A stretch of 64,000 bases of DNA. Origin: JAPPHA01 sp965220985. Lineage in GTDB: Bacteria; Pseudomonadota; Alphaproteobacteria; Rhodobacterales; Rhodobacteraceae. Below the pieces are notes generated by a model. The model made no database searches, was not told the DNA's origin, and was given only the letters and a program-made list of their open reading frames with translations. Within the stretch, counting starts at the first letter, position 1. Each line of letters starts with the position of its first letter. The position numbers were made by a program, and so were the translations under genes. The stretch spans positions 1,178,001 to 1,242,000 of the forward strand of contig OZ244854.1 of the NCBI GenBank assembly GCA_965220985.1. Reading direction: 5' to 3'. Positions 42,010-50,560 of the stretch are shown piece by piece.

Positions 42010-42120
42010 ATCGTCTGCCTTGGGCGCGACGCGCAGCCATTTCAAGCACTCCCAGGAATCAAGTCGCGATGACGATGACCTTCCAACGGCCCGCACGATG
42101 CGTGCCAGCGGCGAACATGT

Positions 42121-42861
42121 TCATTGACCACGCCCCTCCGACCGAGAGCGTCGTGAAACCAGGAAGGCGGTGATCGCGTCTTCGATGATGCGGCGCATGG
42201 CAAACTGGGCGCCGCTTCCGTCGCCCGCGGCAATCGCCTCGACCACGGCGCCATGCATGTCGATGCTCTTTGCCAAAGGCGTCGGCTCCGAATGCGAGCG
42301 TTCGATCGCGATGCTGAGCAACGACTTGATGGCTGTCGCCAGCGGTGTCAGGAACCTGTTGTTCGCCGCCAGGATGATCTCGACATGAAACTTGATGTCG
42401 GCGTCGACCTCCGCTTTCCTGCAGCCAAGCGACCGCTGCATCGCAAAAAATGCGTCCTGGATCGTGCAGATGTCGTCTGCGTTGGCCCGCTCTGCAGCCA
42501 GTCGCGCCGCCTCGGGCTCGAGCAGACGGCGATATTCGTAGAGTTCGAACAGGATCTCGTCCACGTCGAAGATCTCGACCGTCCAGGCGATGACCATCGG
42601 GTCGAGGTCGTTCCACTCCGCCCGGGGTTGAACGCGGGTTCCGCTCCGCTGGCGGGACGAAATGAAGCCCTTCGACGACAGGATGCGGAACGCCTCGCGG
42701 AGGGTGGACCTGCCGATGCAGTTCTCGGCCAGGATCTCGGTCTCGGGCGGAAGCGGCGTTCCCGGCGGAAGGTCCCCGCGCAGGATCTTCTGCCCGATCG
42801 CCTTGGCCGTGCTCTGGGCCCGACCGCGACCGGAATCGAGAAACTGCGTGCCCTTCGTCAC
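42121..42861 (-). CDS. GntR-family transcriptional regulator, FCD subgroup
   Basis: 246 residues from GTG 42861, overlapping the permease stop (GTGA). The winged-helix DNA-binding part reads IGQKILRGDLPPGTPLPPETE and GRSTLREAFRILSSKGFI. The effector part has the FCD all-helical pattern with LYEYRRLLEPEAARLAAERA, DADIKFHVEIILAANN and the metal-site MHGAVVEAIAAGD. FCD regulators usually sense organic or sugar acids and repress the linked catabolic operon. Co-transcription with the permease genes and proximity to dgoD suggest that it controls this transporter and dgoD. Confidence 0.9.
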   Translation of the reverse strand: MTKGTQFLDSGRGRAQSTAKAIGQKILRGDLPPGTPLPPETEILAENCIGRSTLREAFRILSSKGFISSRQRSGTRVQPRAEWNDLDPMVIAWTVEIFDVDEILFELYEYRRLLEPEAARLAAERANADDICTIQDAFFAMQRSLGCRKAEVDADIKFHVEIILAANNRFLTPLATAIKSLLSIAIERSHSEPTPLAKSIDMHGAVVEAIAAGDGSGAQFAMRRIIEDAITAFLVSRRSRSEGRGQ

Positions 42862-43727
42862 TTGACCGCCCCGACCGTCAGACCCCTGATCAGGCTGCGC
42901 TGAAACACCACGATGAACAGGACGACCGGGACGATCATGATGACCGATGACGCGGAAAGCCGGCCCCAGGCGATCGACTGGAATCCGACAAAACCGTAGA
43001 TTCCCACCGGAACCGTCCGCACGGCCTCGTCGGCAAGCACGAGCGCGAACAGGAACTCGTTCCACGAAAAGAGAAATGAAAGGATCCCGACCGCCCCGAT
43101 GCCCGGGAGCGCGAGAGGCAGGGCAATCTGCCTGAACGCCTGGAAGCAGGTCGCGCCATCCATGAATGCGGCTTCCTCCATTTCGAAGGGGAGGTCTTCA
43201 AAAAACCCGCGCAGCAGCCACACCACGATCGAGAGGTTGACCGCGACATGCGCGAGTATCAGGCCGATGTGGGAGTCGTTGAGACCGAGCGTGACATACA
43301 TGACGAAGAACGGGATCAAAACGGCGACAGGCGGCGCCATTCGCGTGGTCAGGATCCAGAAGGCAAAGTCCGAAGAACCCCGGAACCTGTATCGTGCAAT
43401 GACGTATGCGCTTGGAACGCCGATCAGGAGCGCGAGAAACGTCGAGCCCAGGCCGACAATCATGCTGTTCAGGAAATAGCTCAGCGTGGCGGGATCGACG
43501 ATGACGGCGGCATAGTTGTCGAGTTGGTATTCAAAGAAGAAGATGCGCGGTCGCCGCGAAAGGACTGCACGTTCCTGTTTCAGGGAGGTGGCGACAAGCC
43601 AGTAGACCGGAAACAGGCACCACAACGCGAACAGAAACAGGCAGACGCGGCGCGCAACGCGATTCGCCACCGAGACGATCCGGTGCCTGCGAACGCGAGC
43701 GCCCAAGTCGTCCGGAAGCCGGGTCAT
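42858..43727 (-). CDS. Sugar ABC transporter permease, MalG type
   Basis: 289 residues from ATG 43727, overlapping the upstream permease stop (ATGA). It has an N-terminal helix with FALWCLFPVYWLVATSLK, typical of MalG-like permeases, then further helices and the EAA loop LPFEMEEAAFMDGATCFQAF. The C-terminus is RSLIRGLTVGAVK, the usual MalG ending. It forms the channel with the permease at 43724. Confidence 0.93.
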   Translation of the reverse strand: MTRLPDDLGARVRRHRIVSVANRVARRVCLFLFALWCLFPVYWLVATSLKQERAVLSRRPRIFFFEYQLDNYAAVIVDPATLSYFLNSMIVGLGSTFLALLIGVPSAYVIARYRFRGSSDFAFWILTTRMAPPVAVLIPFFVMYVTLGLNDSHIGLILAHVAVNLSIVVWLLRGFFEDLPFEMEEAAFMDGATCFQAFRQIALPLALPGIGAVGILSFLFSWNEFLFALVLADEAVRTVPVGIYGFVGFQSIAWGRLSASSVIMIVPVVLFIVVFQRSLIRGLTVGAVK

Positions 43728-44626
43728 GCGCGTGCCGCTCTTGGCTGCAAAAGCCGGAGTCGCCGCAGGAACACCTGGCTTGCAAGGATGGCGACGACAA
43801 GCATCACGATCGCGATCGCCGATGCATAGCCCATGGAGAGAAACTCGATCCCGTGCTTGTAGGTCAAGAGGTTGAGCGTGCGGGTGAGGGTTCCCGGACC
43901 GCCCCCGGTGAGCACGAAGATGATGTCGAAGGTCTTGAAGGCATCGATCGAGCGAAACACCAGGGCGAACGCGAGATACGGCGTCAGCATCGGGATGACG
44001 TGGTGGCGCAGCAATTGCCAGAAGGTCGCGCCGTCCATCTGGGCGGCCTCGAGCTGCTCGTCGTCCATGGCGGCAAGTCCGCCGATGGCGATCAGCATGA
44101 CGAACGGGGCCCACTGCCAGGTGTCCACGATCAGAAGCGACAGAAGTGCCGTCGACGGCGATCCAAGCCAGTCCTGTGGTGGCAGTCCGACGGTCTTGAA
44201 CACGTGGTTGATCACGCCGAGCGAAGGGTTGAACATCATGCGGAAGGTGAAGGTTGCGGCGACCGGCGTGATTGCCATGGGCAAGAGATAGATCACCCGC
44301 AGCCAGGCCACGCGACGCGTCTCGAAGTGCAGCAGCAACGCGACAGCCGTTCCGAGGAACATCTGCAACGTCACCGCGAAGGTGGTGAACACCGCCGTGA
44401 TCCGGAAAGAGTTCCAGAACTCCGCCGAGGTGAGCAGGTCGCGGTAGTTGTCGAGACCGATCCAGGCGAGCTCGTCCGGTCGTATCAGTGAATAGTTGGT
44501 AAAACTCATCACCAATGCGGTGAGAAACGGGAAGAGCGTGACACCGAGCAGCAGGATGGTGGTCGGCGCCAGCATCAAGATGATGAACGCGCGACGTGAC
44601 AGGCCGCGTTTCATGGCAGATGACAA
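43724..44626 (-). CDS. Sugar ABC transporter permease, MalF type
   Basis: 300 residues. The first helix (FIILMLAPTTILLLGVTLFPF) is followed by ALVMSFTNYSL and WIGLDNYRDLL, hallmarks of the MalF/UgpA family. The EAA loop is DDEQLEAAQMDGATFWQLLR. A TGGGPGTLTRTL motif near the C-terminus is typical. It lies 73 bases downstream of the binding-protein gene in the same operon. Confidence 0.93.
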   Translation of the reverse strand: MSSAMKRGLSRRAFIILMLAPTTILLLGVTLFPFLTALVMSFTNYSLIRPDELAWIGLDNYRDLLTSAEFWNSFRITAVFTTFAVTLQMFLGTAVALLLHFETRRVAWLRVIYLLPMAITPVAATFTFRMMFNPSLGVINHVFKTVGLPPQDWLGSPSTALLSLLIVDTWQWAPFVMLIAIGGLAAMDDEQLEAAQMDGATFWQLLRHHVIPMLTPYLAFALVFRSIDAFKTFDIIFVLTGGGPGTLTRTLNLLTYKHGIEFLSMGYASAIAIVMLVVAILASQVFLRRLRLLQPRAARA

Positions 44627-44699
44627 GAGTCTGAATTGACGGGCACCCGGGTTCCCACGTGTTTCACGGAATCCCGGATGCCCGAGCGGTCATGCAGAA

Positions 44700-46088
44700 T
44701 TACTGACCCAAGGCACGGCGAGCCTTGTCCGCAGCCGCCTTCAAGGCGGTTTCGGCGTCGCTGGCTTCCGTGATGGCTTCATTGACGGCGATCGCAAAGG
44801 AATCGAGCACTTCGCCGGCCTGCGGATGGAACCACGTGGCCTTCATGATGTCGCCATCCGTGTTGGCGAGGTTGGCAAGTGCCGCCTCGGCAGCTTCCGA
44901 GCCGAATGCCGCCTTGAACGCGTCCGATGACCATGCAGAGGTTCGCGGTGTTGCGAGACCCGCAGCGGCTCCGAGCATGTTTGTCGGCTTCGATGTCGCC
45001 CACATCAGGAACAGCCATGCTGCGGTCTTGTTTTCCGAGAAGCGATTGATGCCCGTCAACCAGTGCCACATGTTCGGCTTGGAGACGCCCGACGGCGATT
45101 TCGGGAAGGCCGCAAAGGTCGCGACATCGGAGACCATGCTCTTTTGGGGGTTCGAGATGTCGGTCGCGAAGTTCGAACTGTCGCAGCCGAAGGCCGTCGC
45201 TCCCTGGAGGAAGTCGTTCAGCGCTTCGAGCCAGTGGTAGTTGGACACGCCGAGCGGTCCACCCTCGCGCAGGGTTCGGGCATACATGTCGACACCCGCC
45301 ACTGCCTCGGCCGAATCCATGGCGACTGCGCCATCGAGGCCGAGTATGCCGCCGCCGTACGAGAACACGTACCCACCCGCTGGCCAAGCGACGGCATCGC
45401 CGGTAGCCTTGCCGCGCATCGCAACGCCCGAGATGTCGTCGCTGTTGATGGCCGCAGCGGTTGCGAGCAGATCGTCAAACGTGTCGGGGACCGACGCGCC
45501 GTTGTCGGCAAGGATGGCGCTGTTCACGAACAGCGTCTGCGCCTCGGCGGTGATGGTTCGCGTGTACGAAACGCCATCGCTCCAGATCGAGAAGGATCGA
45601 GCGCCGGGGAAGTTGTCCCCGTCGTCCCACCAGCCGGCATCGTGCAACGAGGCGTCATCGAGATAGGGATCGAGCGGCTCGAGCCATCCCCCGGAAATCG
45701 CCTGCCCCTGTGCCCAGACCATGTAGACGTCGGGGACCGCGTTCCGTGCTGCCAGCTTGACCGGCATTTCGGTGATGAACTCGGTGTTGGATTGTTCGAT
45801 GACCTCCACCTCGACGCCGGTGAGCTCCTCGAAGATCGGAACAAGCGGACGGATGGTCTCCATCCAGGGATGGGTCAATCCGGCAAGCTGGATCCTGCTG
45901 CCGGCCGCCTGGCGCCAGTCGATGCCGGCGTTCAGATACTGGTCCTTGACGTCGTCGAACATGGCCGCCAGCATGGCGGTGGGACGGCCCAATGCGGCGG
46001 CACCCGTGATGCAAGCCGCTGCCTGAAGCAGAAGGCGCCGGTTGATGGGGCGAAAATTCTGAAATGATCCTGGATGAAATCGGTTCAT
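44700..46088 (-). CDS. Sugar ABC transporter substrate-binding protein
   Basis: 462 residues from ATG 46088, with GGAGG 6 bases upstream; an open frame continues upstream without protein features. The N-terminus has a twin-arginine-like sequence (NRRLLLQ) and hydrophobic core, so export may be by Tat. The mature part follows SBP family 1: THPWMETIRPLVPIFEELTG, EVEVIEQSNTEF and VYMVWAQGQ. Periplasmic capture of a sugar or sugar derivative is expected. The permeases follow on the same strand; the ATPase gene at 46318 is divergent. Confidence 0.92.
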   Translation of the reverse strand: MNRFHPGSFQNFRPINRRLLLQAAACITGAAALGRPTAMLAAMFDDVKDQYLNAGIDWRQAAGSRIQLAGLTHPWMETIRPLVPIFEELTGVEVEVIEQSNTEFITEMPVKLAARNAVPDVYMVWAQGQAISGGWLEPLDPYLDDASLHDAGWWDDGDNFPGARSFSIWSDGVSYTRTITAEAQTLFVNSAILADNGASVPDTFDDLLATAAAINSDDISGVAMRGKATGDAVAWPAGGYVFSYGGGILGLDGAVAMDSAEAVAGVDMYARTLREGGPLGVSNYHWLEALNDFLQGATAFGCDSSNFATDISNPQKSMVSDVATFAAFPKSPSGVSKPNMWHWLTGINRFSENKTAAWLFLMWATSKPTNMLGAAAGLATPRTSAWSSDAFKAAFGSEAAEAALANLANTDGDIMKATWFHPQAGEVLDSFAIAVNEAITEASDAETALKAAADKARRALGQ

Positions 46089-46189
46089 CGGAGTCCTCCT
46101 TTTGCACTGTCGTCTCAAGGCTTTTGCCTTGGGGTGCGTGTCGCGACCGGACACACTGGCAGCACATCCGGCCAATGACCTTTTCTCGA

Positions 46190-46265
46190 TATAATCAGAC
46201 TTTTCGCCAATCATCAAGAAATTCTGGCCTTCATTCGGCTTTTCTCGGCAAAAAGTCCGACTATA
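46190..46265. promoter_or_regulatory. 19-base imperfect inverted repeat in the divergent control region
   Basis: The arm TATAATCAGACTTTTCGCC (46190-46208) is mirrored by GGCAAAAAGTCCGACTATA (46247-46265) with 16 of 19 positions matching. The left arm opens with a perfect TATAAT reading toward the ATPase gene; the right arm, read on the other strand, opens with TATAGT pointing toward the binding-protein gene. No good -35 boxes were found. It could be a large operator or two facing promoters for the divergent transporter genes. Confidence 0.5.
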
Positions 46266-46317
46266 AGAGAATGACGGCATTGATGGCGATCCTGGGATCC
46301 TCCAAGGAGACCTCGCG

Positions 46318-47391
46318 GTGGGAATTGAACTGGAAGATGTCACCAAGGATTTCGGCACTGTCCGAATTCTCGATGCGCTCAACCTGGATGTGAAGACCGG
46401 CGAGTTTCTCGTTCTCCTGGGTCCTTCGGGCTGCGGCAAGACGACGACCTTGCGGATCATGGCGGGGTTGGAGACGGCGACGCAGGGCAATGTCCGCGTC
46501 AATGGCGTCGTGGTCAACGAACTCCCTGCGCGCGAGCGCGACATGGCCATGGTGTTTCAGCACTACGGTCTCTACCCCCACATGACGGTTGGCGAGAACA
46601 TCGCCTATCCGCTGCGGCTTCGAGGGATTGATCGATCCGAACGGGAACGGCTGGTGACGGAGACAGCGCAGCTGGTTCAGCTGGGAGGTCTTTTGGATCG
46701 CAAGCCGCGCGATCTGTCAGGCGGCCAGCGGCAAAGGGTCGCATTTGCCCGGGCGTTCGTGCGGCGTCCAAACGCCTTCCTGATGGACGAACCGTTGTCG
46801 AATCTCGATGCGAAGCTCCGGGTGCGAATGCGCGCGGAACTCAAGCGGCTTCATCACCAGATCGGGATCACGACGGTCTATGTCACCCACGACCAGATCG
46901 AGGCGATCACTCTCGCGACCCGTGTCGCGATCATGAACGAAGGTCGCGTCGTGCAGCTCGGTCGTCCCGAGGAGATCTACAATGATCCGGTGACCGAGTT
47001 CGTCGCCGGGTTCGTCGGCACGCCTGAAATCAACATTGTCACGGGGGCCGTGCGATCGGGGGTCTTCGAGGGCAGCGGGTTGCGGGTGGAGAATTGCGGA
47101 ATCGCGGACGAAGGAGAGGTCAAGCTGGGCATCCGGCCGCACATGATCGATGTCTGCGACGAGGGGCGCGGAAACGCCACTGGCGTGGTTTACTCGGCGG
47201 AATACGGCGGCGACACCACCTACTTGACGGTGCGGCTCGGCGACAACCTGGTCCGGATACTGGAGTCCGTGCAGCAGGCCTTCGAGCTCGACAGCCGTGT
47301 CGGTCTGAAAGTGAAGCCGGGCGATTGCCTGTTCTTTTCGGCAGACGGAGCGCGTCTGCGGCCCGTGAAAACACCGGAGGCCCAAGAATGA
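46318..47391 (+). CDS. Sugar ABC transporter ATP-binding protein, MalK/UgpC type
   Basis: 357 residues with GTG start at 46318; GGAG lies just upstream. Walker A is GPSGCGKT near residues 37-44, the signature is LSGGQRQRVAFARAFV, and Walker B is AFLMDEPLSNLDAKL, with the H-loop VTHDQIEAITLA. The C-terminal 120 residues form a TOBE-type regulatory domain (EVKLGIRPHMIDVC). It energises the MalF/MalG permeases at 42858-44626, from the opposite strand. The stop overlaps the GMC oxidoreductase start, linking uptake with oxidation. Confidence 0.93.
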   Translation: MGIELEDVTKDFGTVRILDALNLDVKTGEFLVLLGPSGCGKTTTLRIMAGLETATQGNVRVNGVVVNELPARERDMAMVFQHYGLYPHMTVGENIAYPLRLRGIDRSERERLVTETAQLVQLGGLLDRKPRDLSGGQRQRVAFARAFVRRPNAFLMDEPLSNLDAKLRVRMRAELKRLHHQIGITTVYVTHDQIEAITLATRVAIMNEGRVVQLGRPEEIYNDPVTEFVAGFVGTPEINIVTGAVRSGVFEGSGLRVENCGIADEGEVKLGIRPHMIDVCDEGRGNATGVVYSAEYGGDTTYLTVRLGDNLVRILESVQQAFELDSRVGLKVKPGDCLFFSADGARLRPVKTPEAQE

Positions 47392-48992
47392 GTGAAGGTT
47401 GGGACTTCATTGTGGTCGGGGCCGGTGCGGCCGGTTGCGTCATTGCATCGCGGCTTCTCGAGCTGGAAGGCGCACGCGTCTTGCTGATCGAGCAGGGTCG
47501 CCGCGATTCCAACCCCATGCTTCGCATGCCGGCGGGTTTCATCAAGATGATCAACGGCCACCGCGACGTGGTGATCCACGAGTCCGTTCCGCAACCGGCG
47601 CTCGATGGCCGCGTGCAGACCGTTCCCCAGGGTGTCGTGCTTGGCGGGTCCACGAGCGTGAACGCCATGGTCTACATGCGTGGGCGCAAGGCGGAATACG
47701 ACGACTGGGCCGAGATGACCGGGGACCCCGGCTGGAACTGGGAGTCGATGCTCGGCCATTTCGTTCGCCAGGAGGGCAACCAGCGGCTGTACAACGAATT
47801 TCACGGTCACGACGGGCCGCTGAAGGTCAGTGACACGAATTACGCCTGCGAGATGAGCCACCTGTTCGTCAAGGCGCTGCAGGAACTGGGCCATCCCTAT
47901 TGCCACGACTTCAACGTCGGTCGGCCGTCGGGGGTCGGTTTCATGCAGTACACGATCGACCGTGCCCGCAGGTGCAGCGCCGTCGACGCACATTTGCGTC
48001 CGGTTCTCGACAACCCGAATCTGAGCGTGGTGACCGATGCCACCGCCCTCGGCATCGAGATCGACGGCAATCGGGCGCGGGCCGTGAGATACCGGGAACG
48101 GGACCAGGTACAGACCGCACACGCTGATTGCGAGATCATCGTGACGGCAGGAGCGTTCATCACGCCAAAGCTGTTGATGCTGTCGGGAATCGGCGATCCC
48201 AGTGAACTGTCCGAAGTCGGGATCGAAACCAGGGTTCCGCTGCCCGGCGTCGGCAAGAACCTCCAGGATCATCACGAAGTGCCGGTGTTCGCGACGACCC
48301 GTCGGAAGCTCGGTTATTTCGGGGAGGATCGCGGCCTGAAGATGCTGGTGAACGGATTGCAGTATCTGCTGTTCAGGAGCGGCCCAGTTTCGACCATCGG
48401 CGTCGAAGCGACGGCGTTCGTCATGCCCGACGAGACCGGCGATCCGGTCATGCAGATGTTCTGCATTCCCTCGGTCTATCTCGATCGGGACATTCTCGAC
48501 GTCGACCCGGCGCCCGGCGTCACCTTGAATGCGCTTCTTCTCAGGCCCCGGGCACGCGGATGGGTCAGGTTGCGATCAAGCGCTCCGGACGATCCGCCGC
48601 TCATTCATCCGAATTTCCTTGGTCATCCGGAGGATCTCCGGCTCGAGATCGAAGGGTTGAAGTTTTCGCGGGAGATATTGCGAACGCGCGTCATGTCCAG
48701 CGAGATCGATTGCGAACTCTTGCCCGGTGCGGACCGCACGAGCGATGAAGAACTCGAGGCGCACTGCAAACGAACGGTGAAGTCGGGCTATCATCCCGTC
48801 GGAACCTGTAGAATCGGAGCGGAAGATGACGGCGACGCGGTGCTGTTGCCCGATCTCCGGGTGAAGGGTGTCGACGGATTGCGTGTTGCCGACGCCTCGA
48901 TGATGCCGGTTCTCGTGAGCGCGAACACGAATGCACCGACCCAGGCCATTGCCAACCGGGCCGCCGATCTGATCATCGACCGCTGGTCATAG
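47388..48992 (+). CDS. GMC-family FAD-dependent oxidoreductase
   Basis: 534 residues from ATG 47388, overlapping the ATPase stop (ATGA), with GGAGG 7 bases upstream. The FAD motif VVGAGAAGC begins near residue 8 and the GMC signature VVLGGSTSVNAMVYMRG follows. The catalytic His469 is in YHPVGTCRIG and the C-terminal SANTNAPTQAIANRAADLI holds the second active-site Asn, close to choline dehydrogenase. Fusion to the sugar transporter operon suggests that it oxidises an imported polyol, sugar or alcohol. It is a distant paralogue of the enzyme at 729. Confidence 0.92.
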   Translation: MSEGWDFIVVGAGAAGCVIASRLLELEGARVLLIEQGRRDSNPMLRMPAGFIKMINGHRDVVIHESVPQPALDGRVQTVPQGVVLGGSTSVNAMVYMRGRKAEYDDWAEMTGDPGWNWESMLGHFVRQEGNQRLYNEFHGHDGPLKVSDTNYACEMSHLFVKALQELGHPYCHDFNVGRPSGVGFMQYTIDRARRCSAVDAHLRPVLDNPNLSVVTDATALGIEIDGNRARAVRYRERDQVQTAHADCEIIVTAGAFITPKLLMLSGIGDPSELSEVGIETRVPLPGVGKNLQDHHEVPVFATTRRKLGYFGEDRGLKMLVNGLQYLLFRSGPVSTIGVEATAFVMPDETGDPVMQMFCIPSVYLDRDILDVDPAPGVTLNALLLRPRARGWVRLRSSAPDDPPLIHPNFLGHPEDLRLEIEGLKFSREILRTRVMSSEIDCELLPGADRTSDEELEAHCKRTVKSGYHPVGTCRIGAEDDGDAVLLPDLRVKGVDGLRVADASMMPVLVSANTNAPTQAIANRAADLIIDRWS

Positions 48993-49084
48993 CCATTTGC
49001 GAAGCTCGCCCGCATTGTCTCGGATCCGACATTTTGCATGTCCTGTAGACCGAATGCGAAACCTGCATCGACATCGATGGTTCA

Positions 49085-49215
49085 ATGTTCCTGCCCGTCG
49101 GCATTGCCACTCAACACGAATTGCCTGACGGGCAACTCAGAATCTCCAAGTTGCTCCACCTCGACAAAGTTTACGCAGGTTCTCTTCCTGCCGGTGCAAT
49201 GGTCGGATCAGTGTT
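49085..49215 (+). pseudogene. Probable LysR-family C-terminal remnant
   Basis: One frame reads PVGIATQHELPDGQLRISKL, then LHLDKVYAGSLPAGAM. It resembles the GVGMAFYTRLGFVEELADGR and SSPGSMP segments of the intact LysR protein at 55844, with a gap of a few residues. Similarity is modest; the main support is its position just before the glutamine-synthetase remnant, as in the intact locus. Confidence 0.4.
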
Positions 49216-49246
49216 CCGGTGCGATCAACTCGTGCCACTCAGACCG

Positions 49247-49325
49247 TCGGCATGAAATGGTCGCAAACTTCATCCACGGACTTGCCGAATCACCTCTCGG
49301 ACTCTTCGCGTTCCTTATCGGTTTT
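49247..49325 (-). pseudogene. Remnant of a glutamine-synthetase-family C-terminus
   Basis: On the minus strand one frame reads KEREESER, a stop, then FGKSVDEVCDHFMP, matching the end of the intact protein at 56861-58138 (KRDEAKRLSGKSVDEVRDYY, then MPFI). At DNA level the block aacttcatc-x-acggacttgcc is shared. An internal stop and the absence of the rest of the gene make it a fragment. Confidence 0.75.
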
Positions 49326-49506
49326 GTTGTGGCCTCTGGCAAAAAGATAGCTGCCGGTCTCGCATGACGAGAATGGGATCGTTTCGCATCATCAAACGCG
49401 AAGATTTCCGTTGCCGTTTCGTCAACGGATTGTGCAGAAATTGAACTGTTTATTCAACACGACGCAATTTACGATGGGACACGTGTATCGAAAGGGGAGA
49501 ATGAAA

Positions 49507-50556
49507 ATGACCGAGAAAACGAAGTCATTGTCGCCGCAGTTGAGCCGGAGAAGGCTCTTGCAGCAAGGCGCGGCCATTGGAGGGCTTGCGACCGTTTCAT
49601 CCTTTGTGAGCGTCACGACGGCCGGTGCTGCCGGTGCCAAGGTCAACATGCAACTCGGTTGGCTGGCCAGCAACGGCATACTCGGTGAGGTCGTTGCAAA
49701 GCGCGAAGGATACTATGACGAAGAGGGCATCGAACTGGAGGTGACGCCAGGCGGGCCTGGAGTCGATGGTGTGGCGTCCGTGGCGGCAGGAAGGGCAGGC
49801 GTTGGCCAACTCTCTTCAAGCCCGTCACTCATGCTGGCGCGATCGGCTGGCATCCCGGTGAAGGCGTTTGCTGCGGGATATCAGAAGCACCCCTTCACCT
49901 ACTTCTCGCTGGAAGGCGATCCTATCCGCACGCCGGCAGACATGGTTGGAAAGACGATTGCGACGCAGCCAACAGCGATGATTCTTCTTCGTGCGTTGCT
50001 CGCCAAGAACGGAATTCCCGAAGACCAGGTTGAAGCCGTCAACATGGGCAGCGACATGAATCAGCTGTTGTCGGGACAGGCGCAGGCGGTCACCGGTTGG
50101 ATGACCAACACCAACGCACTCAAGATACTCGGGGAAGACCGGGTGGACATGATGCTGTGGGACGCCGGCATTCAGCTCTATGCCAACGTCTACTACACCA
50201 CGGACGAGATGCTCGATCAGCATGCGGACGTGCTTGCCAGGTTCTTGACCGGTTCAGCGCGTGGATGGGGATTCGCCCGCAACAATCCGGAAGCAGCGGT
50301 GGATCACTTGGTGTCAGAATACGTGAATCTCGACCGGGACAGCGAACTTGAAGCTGTCAATCCGGTTCTTGGATTCGCGTTCAACGACACGACCGCGGCA
50401 GAAGGCTGGGCAACCATGAATGCAGAGAACTGGCAGGCGCAGATTGACACCTACGATCAGCTTGACCAGTTCCAGGGCGAAACGCCAGGATTGGGTGACG
50501 TCATGACCACCGAAATCCTCGATGCAACGGCAGACATCCGACGGCAGGTTGGCTGA
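49507..50556 (+). CDS. ABC transporter substrate-binding protein, NMT1/THI5-SsuA type
   Basis: 349 residues if started at ATG 49507, about 7 bases after GGGGAG; ATG 49501 sits too close to it. A Tat signal (LSRRRLLQQGAAIGG) precedes a hydrophobic core and an Ala-rich cleavage region. The mature protein has the family pattern MQLGWLASNGILGEVVAKREGYYDEEGIELEV, so it is a periplasmic NMT1-like receptor. Relatives bind pyrimidine precursors, taurine, sulfonates, nitrate or aromatic compounds. It heads an operon with ATPase, permease and catabolic enzymes. Confidence 0.9.
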   Translation: MTEKTKSLSPQLSRRRLLQQGAAIGGLATVSSFVSVTTAGAAGAKVNMQLGWLASNGILGEVVAKREGYYDEEGIELEVTPGGPGVDGVASVAAGRAGVGQLSSSPSLMLARSAGIPVKAFAAGYQKHPFTYFSLEGDPIRTPADMVGKTIATQPTAMILLRALLAKNGIPEDQVEAVNMGSDMNQLLSGQAQAVTGWMTNTNALKILGEDRVDMMLWDAGIQLYANVYYTTDEMLDQHADVLARFLTGSARGWGFARNNPEAAVDHLVSEYVNLDRDSELEAVNPVLGFAFNDTTAAEGWATMNAENWQAQIDTYDQLDQFQGETPGLGDVMTTEILDATADIRRQVG

Positions 50557-50560
50557 CCGG

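Larger units (their letters stand above)
48993..49506. other. Intergenic region with decayed LysR and glutamine-synthetase tails
   Basis: 514 bases with no intact gene. It carries a probable LysR C-terminal remnant (about 49085-49215, plus strand) and a clear glutamine-synthetase C-terminal remnant (49247-49325, minus strand). Nearer the next gene, TTGAACTGTTTATTCAA (49441-49457) is an inverted repeat of TTGAA/TTCAA arms, a plausible LysR-type or promoter element. Confidence 0.55.

Noticed and set aside
49038..49367. 109-codon plus-strand frame at 49038
   Set aside because: It is in a different frame from the LysR-like remnant and opposite the glutamine-synthetase remnant; it has Ser/Thr-rich random composition.
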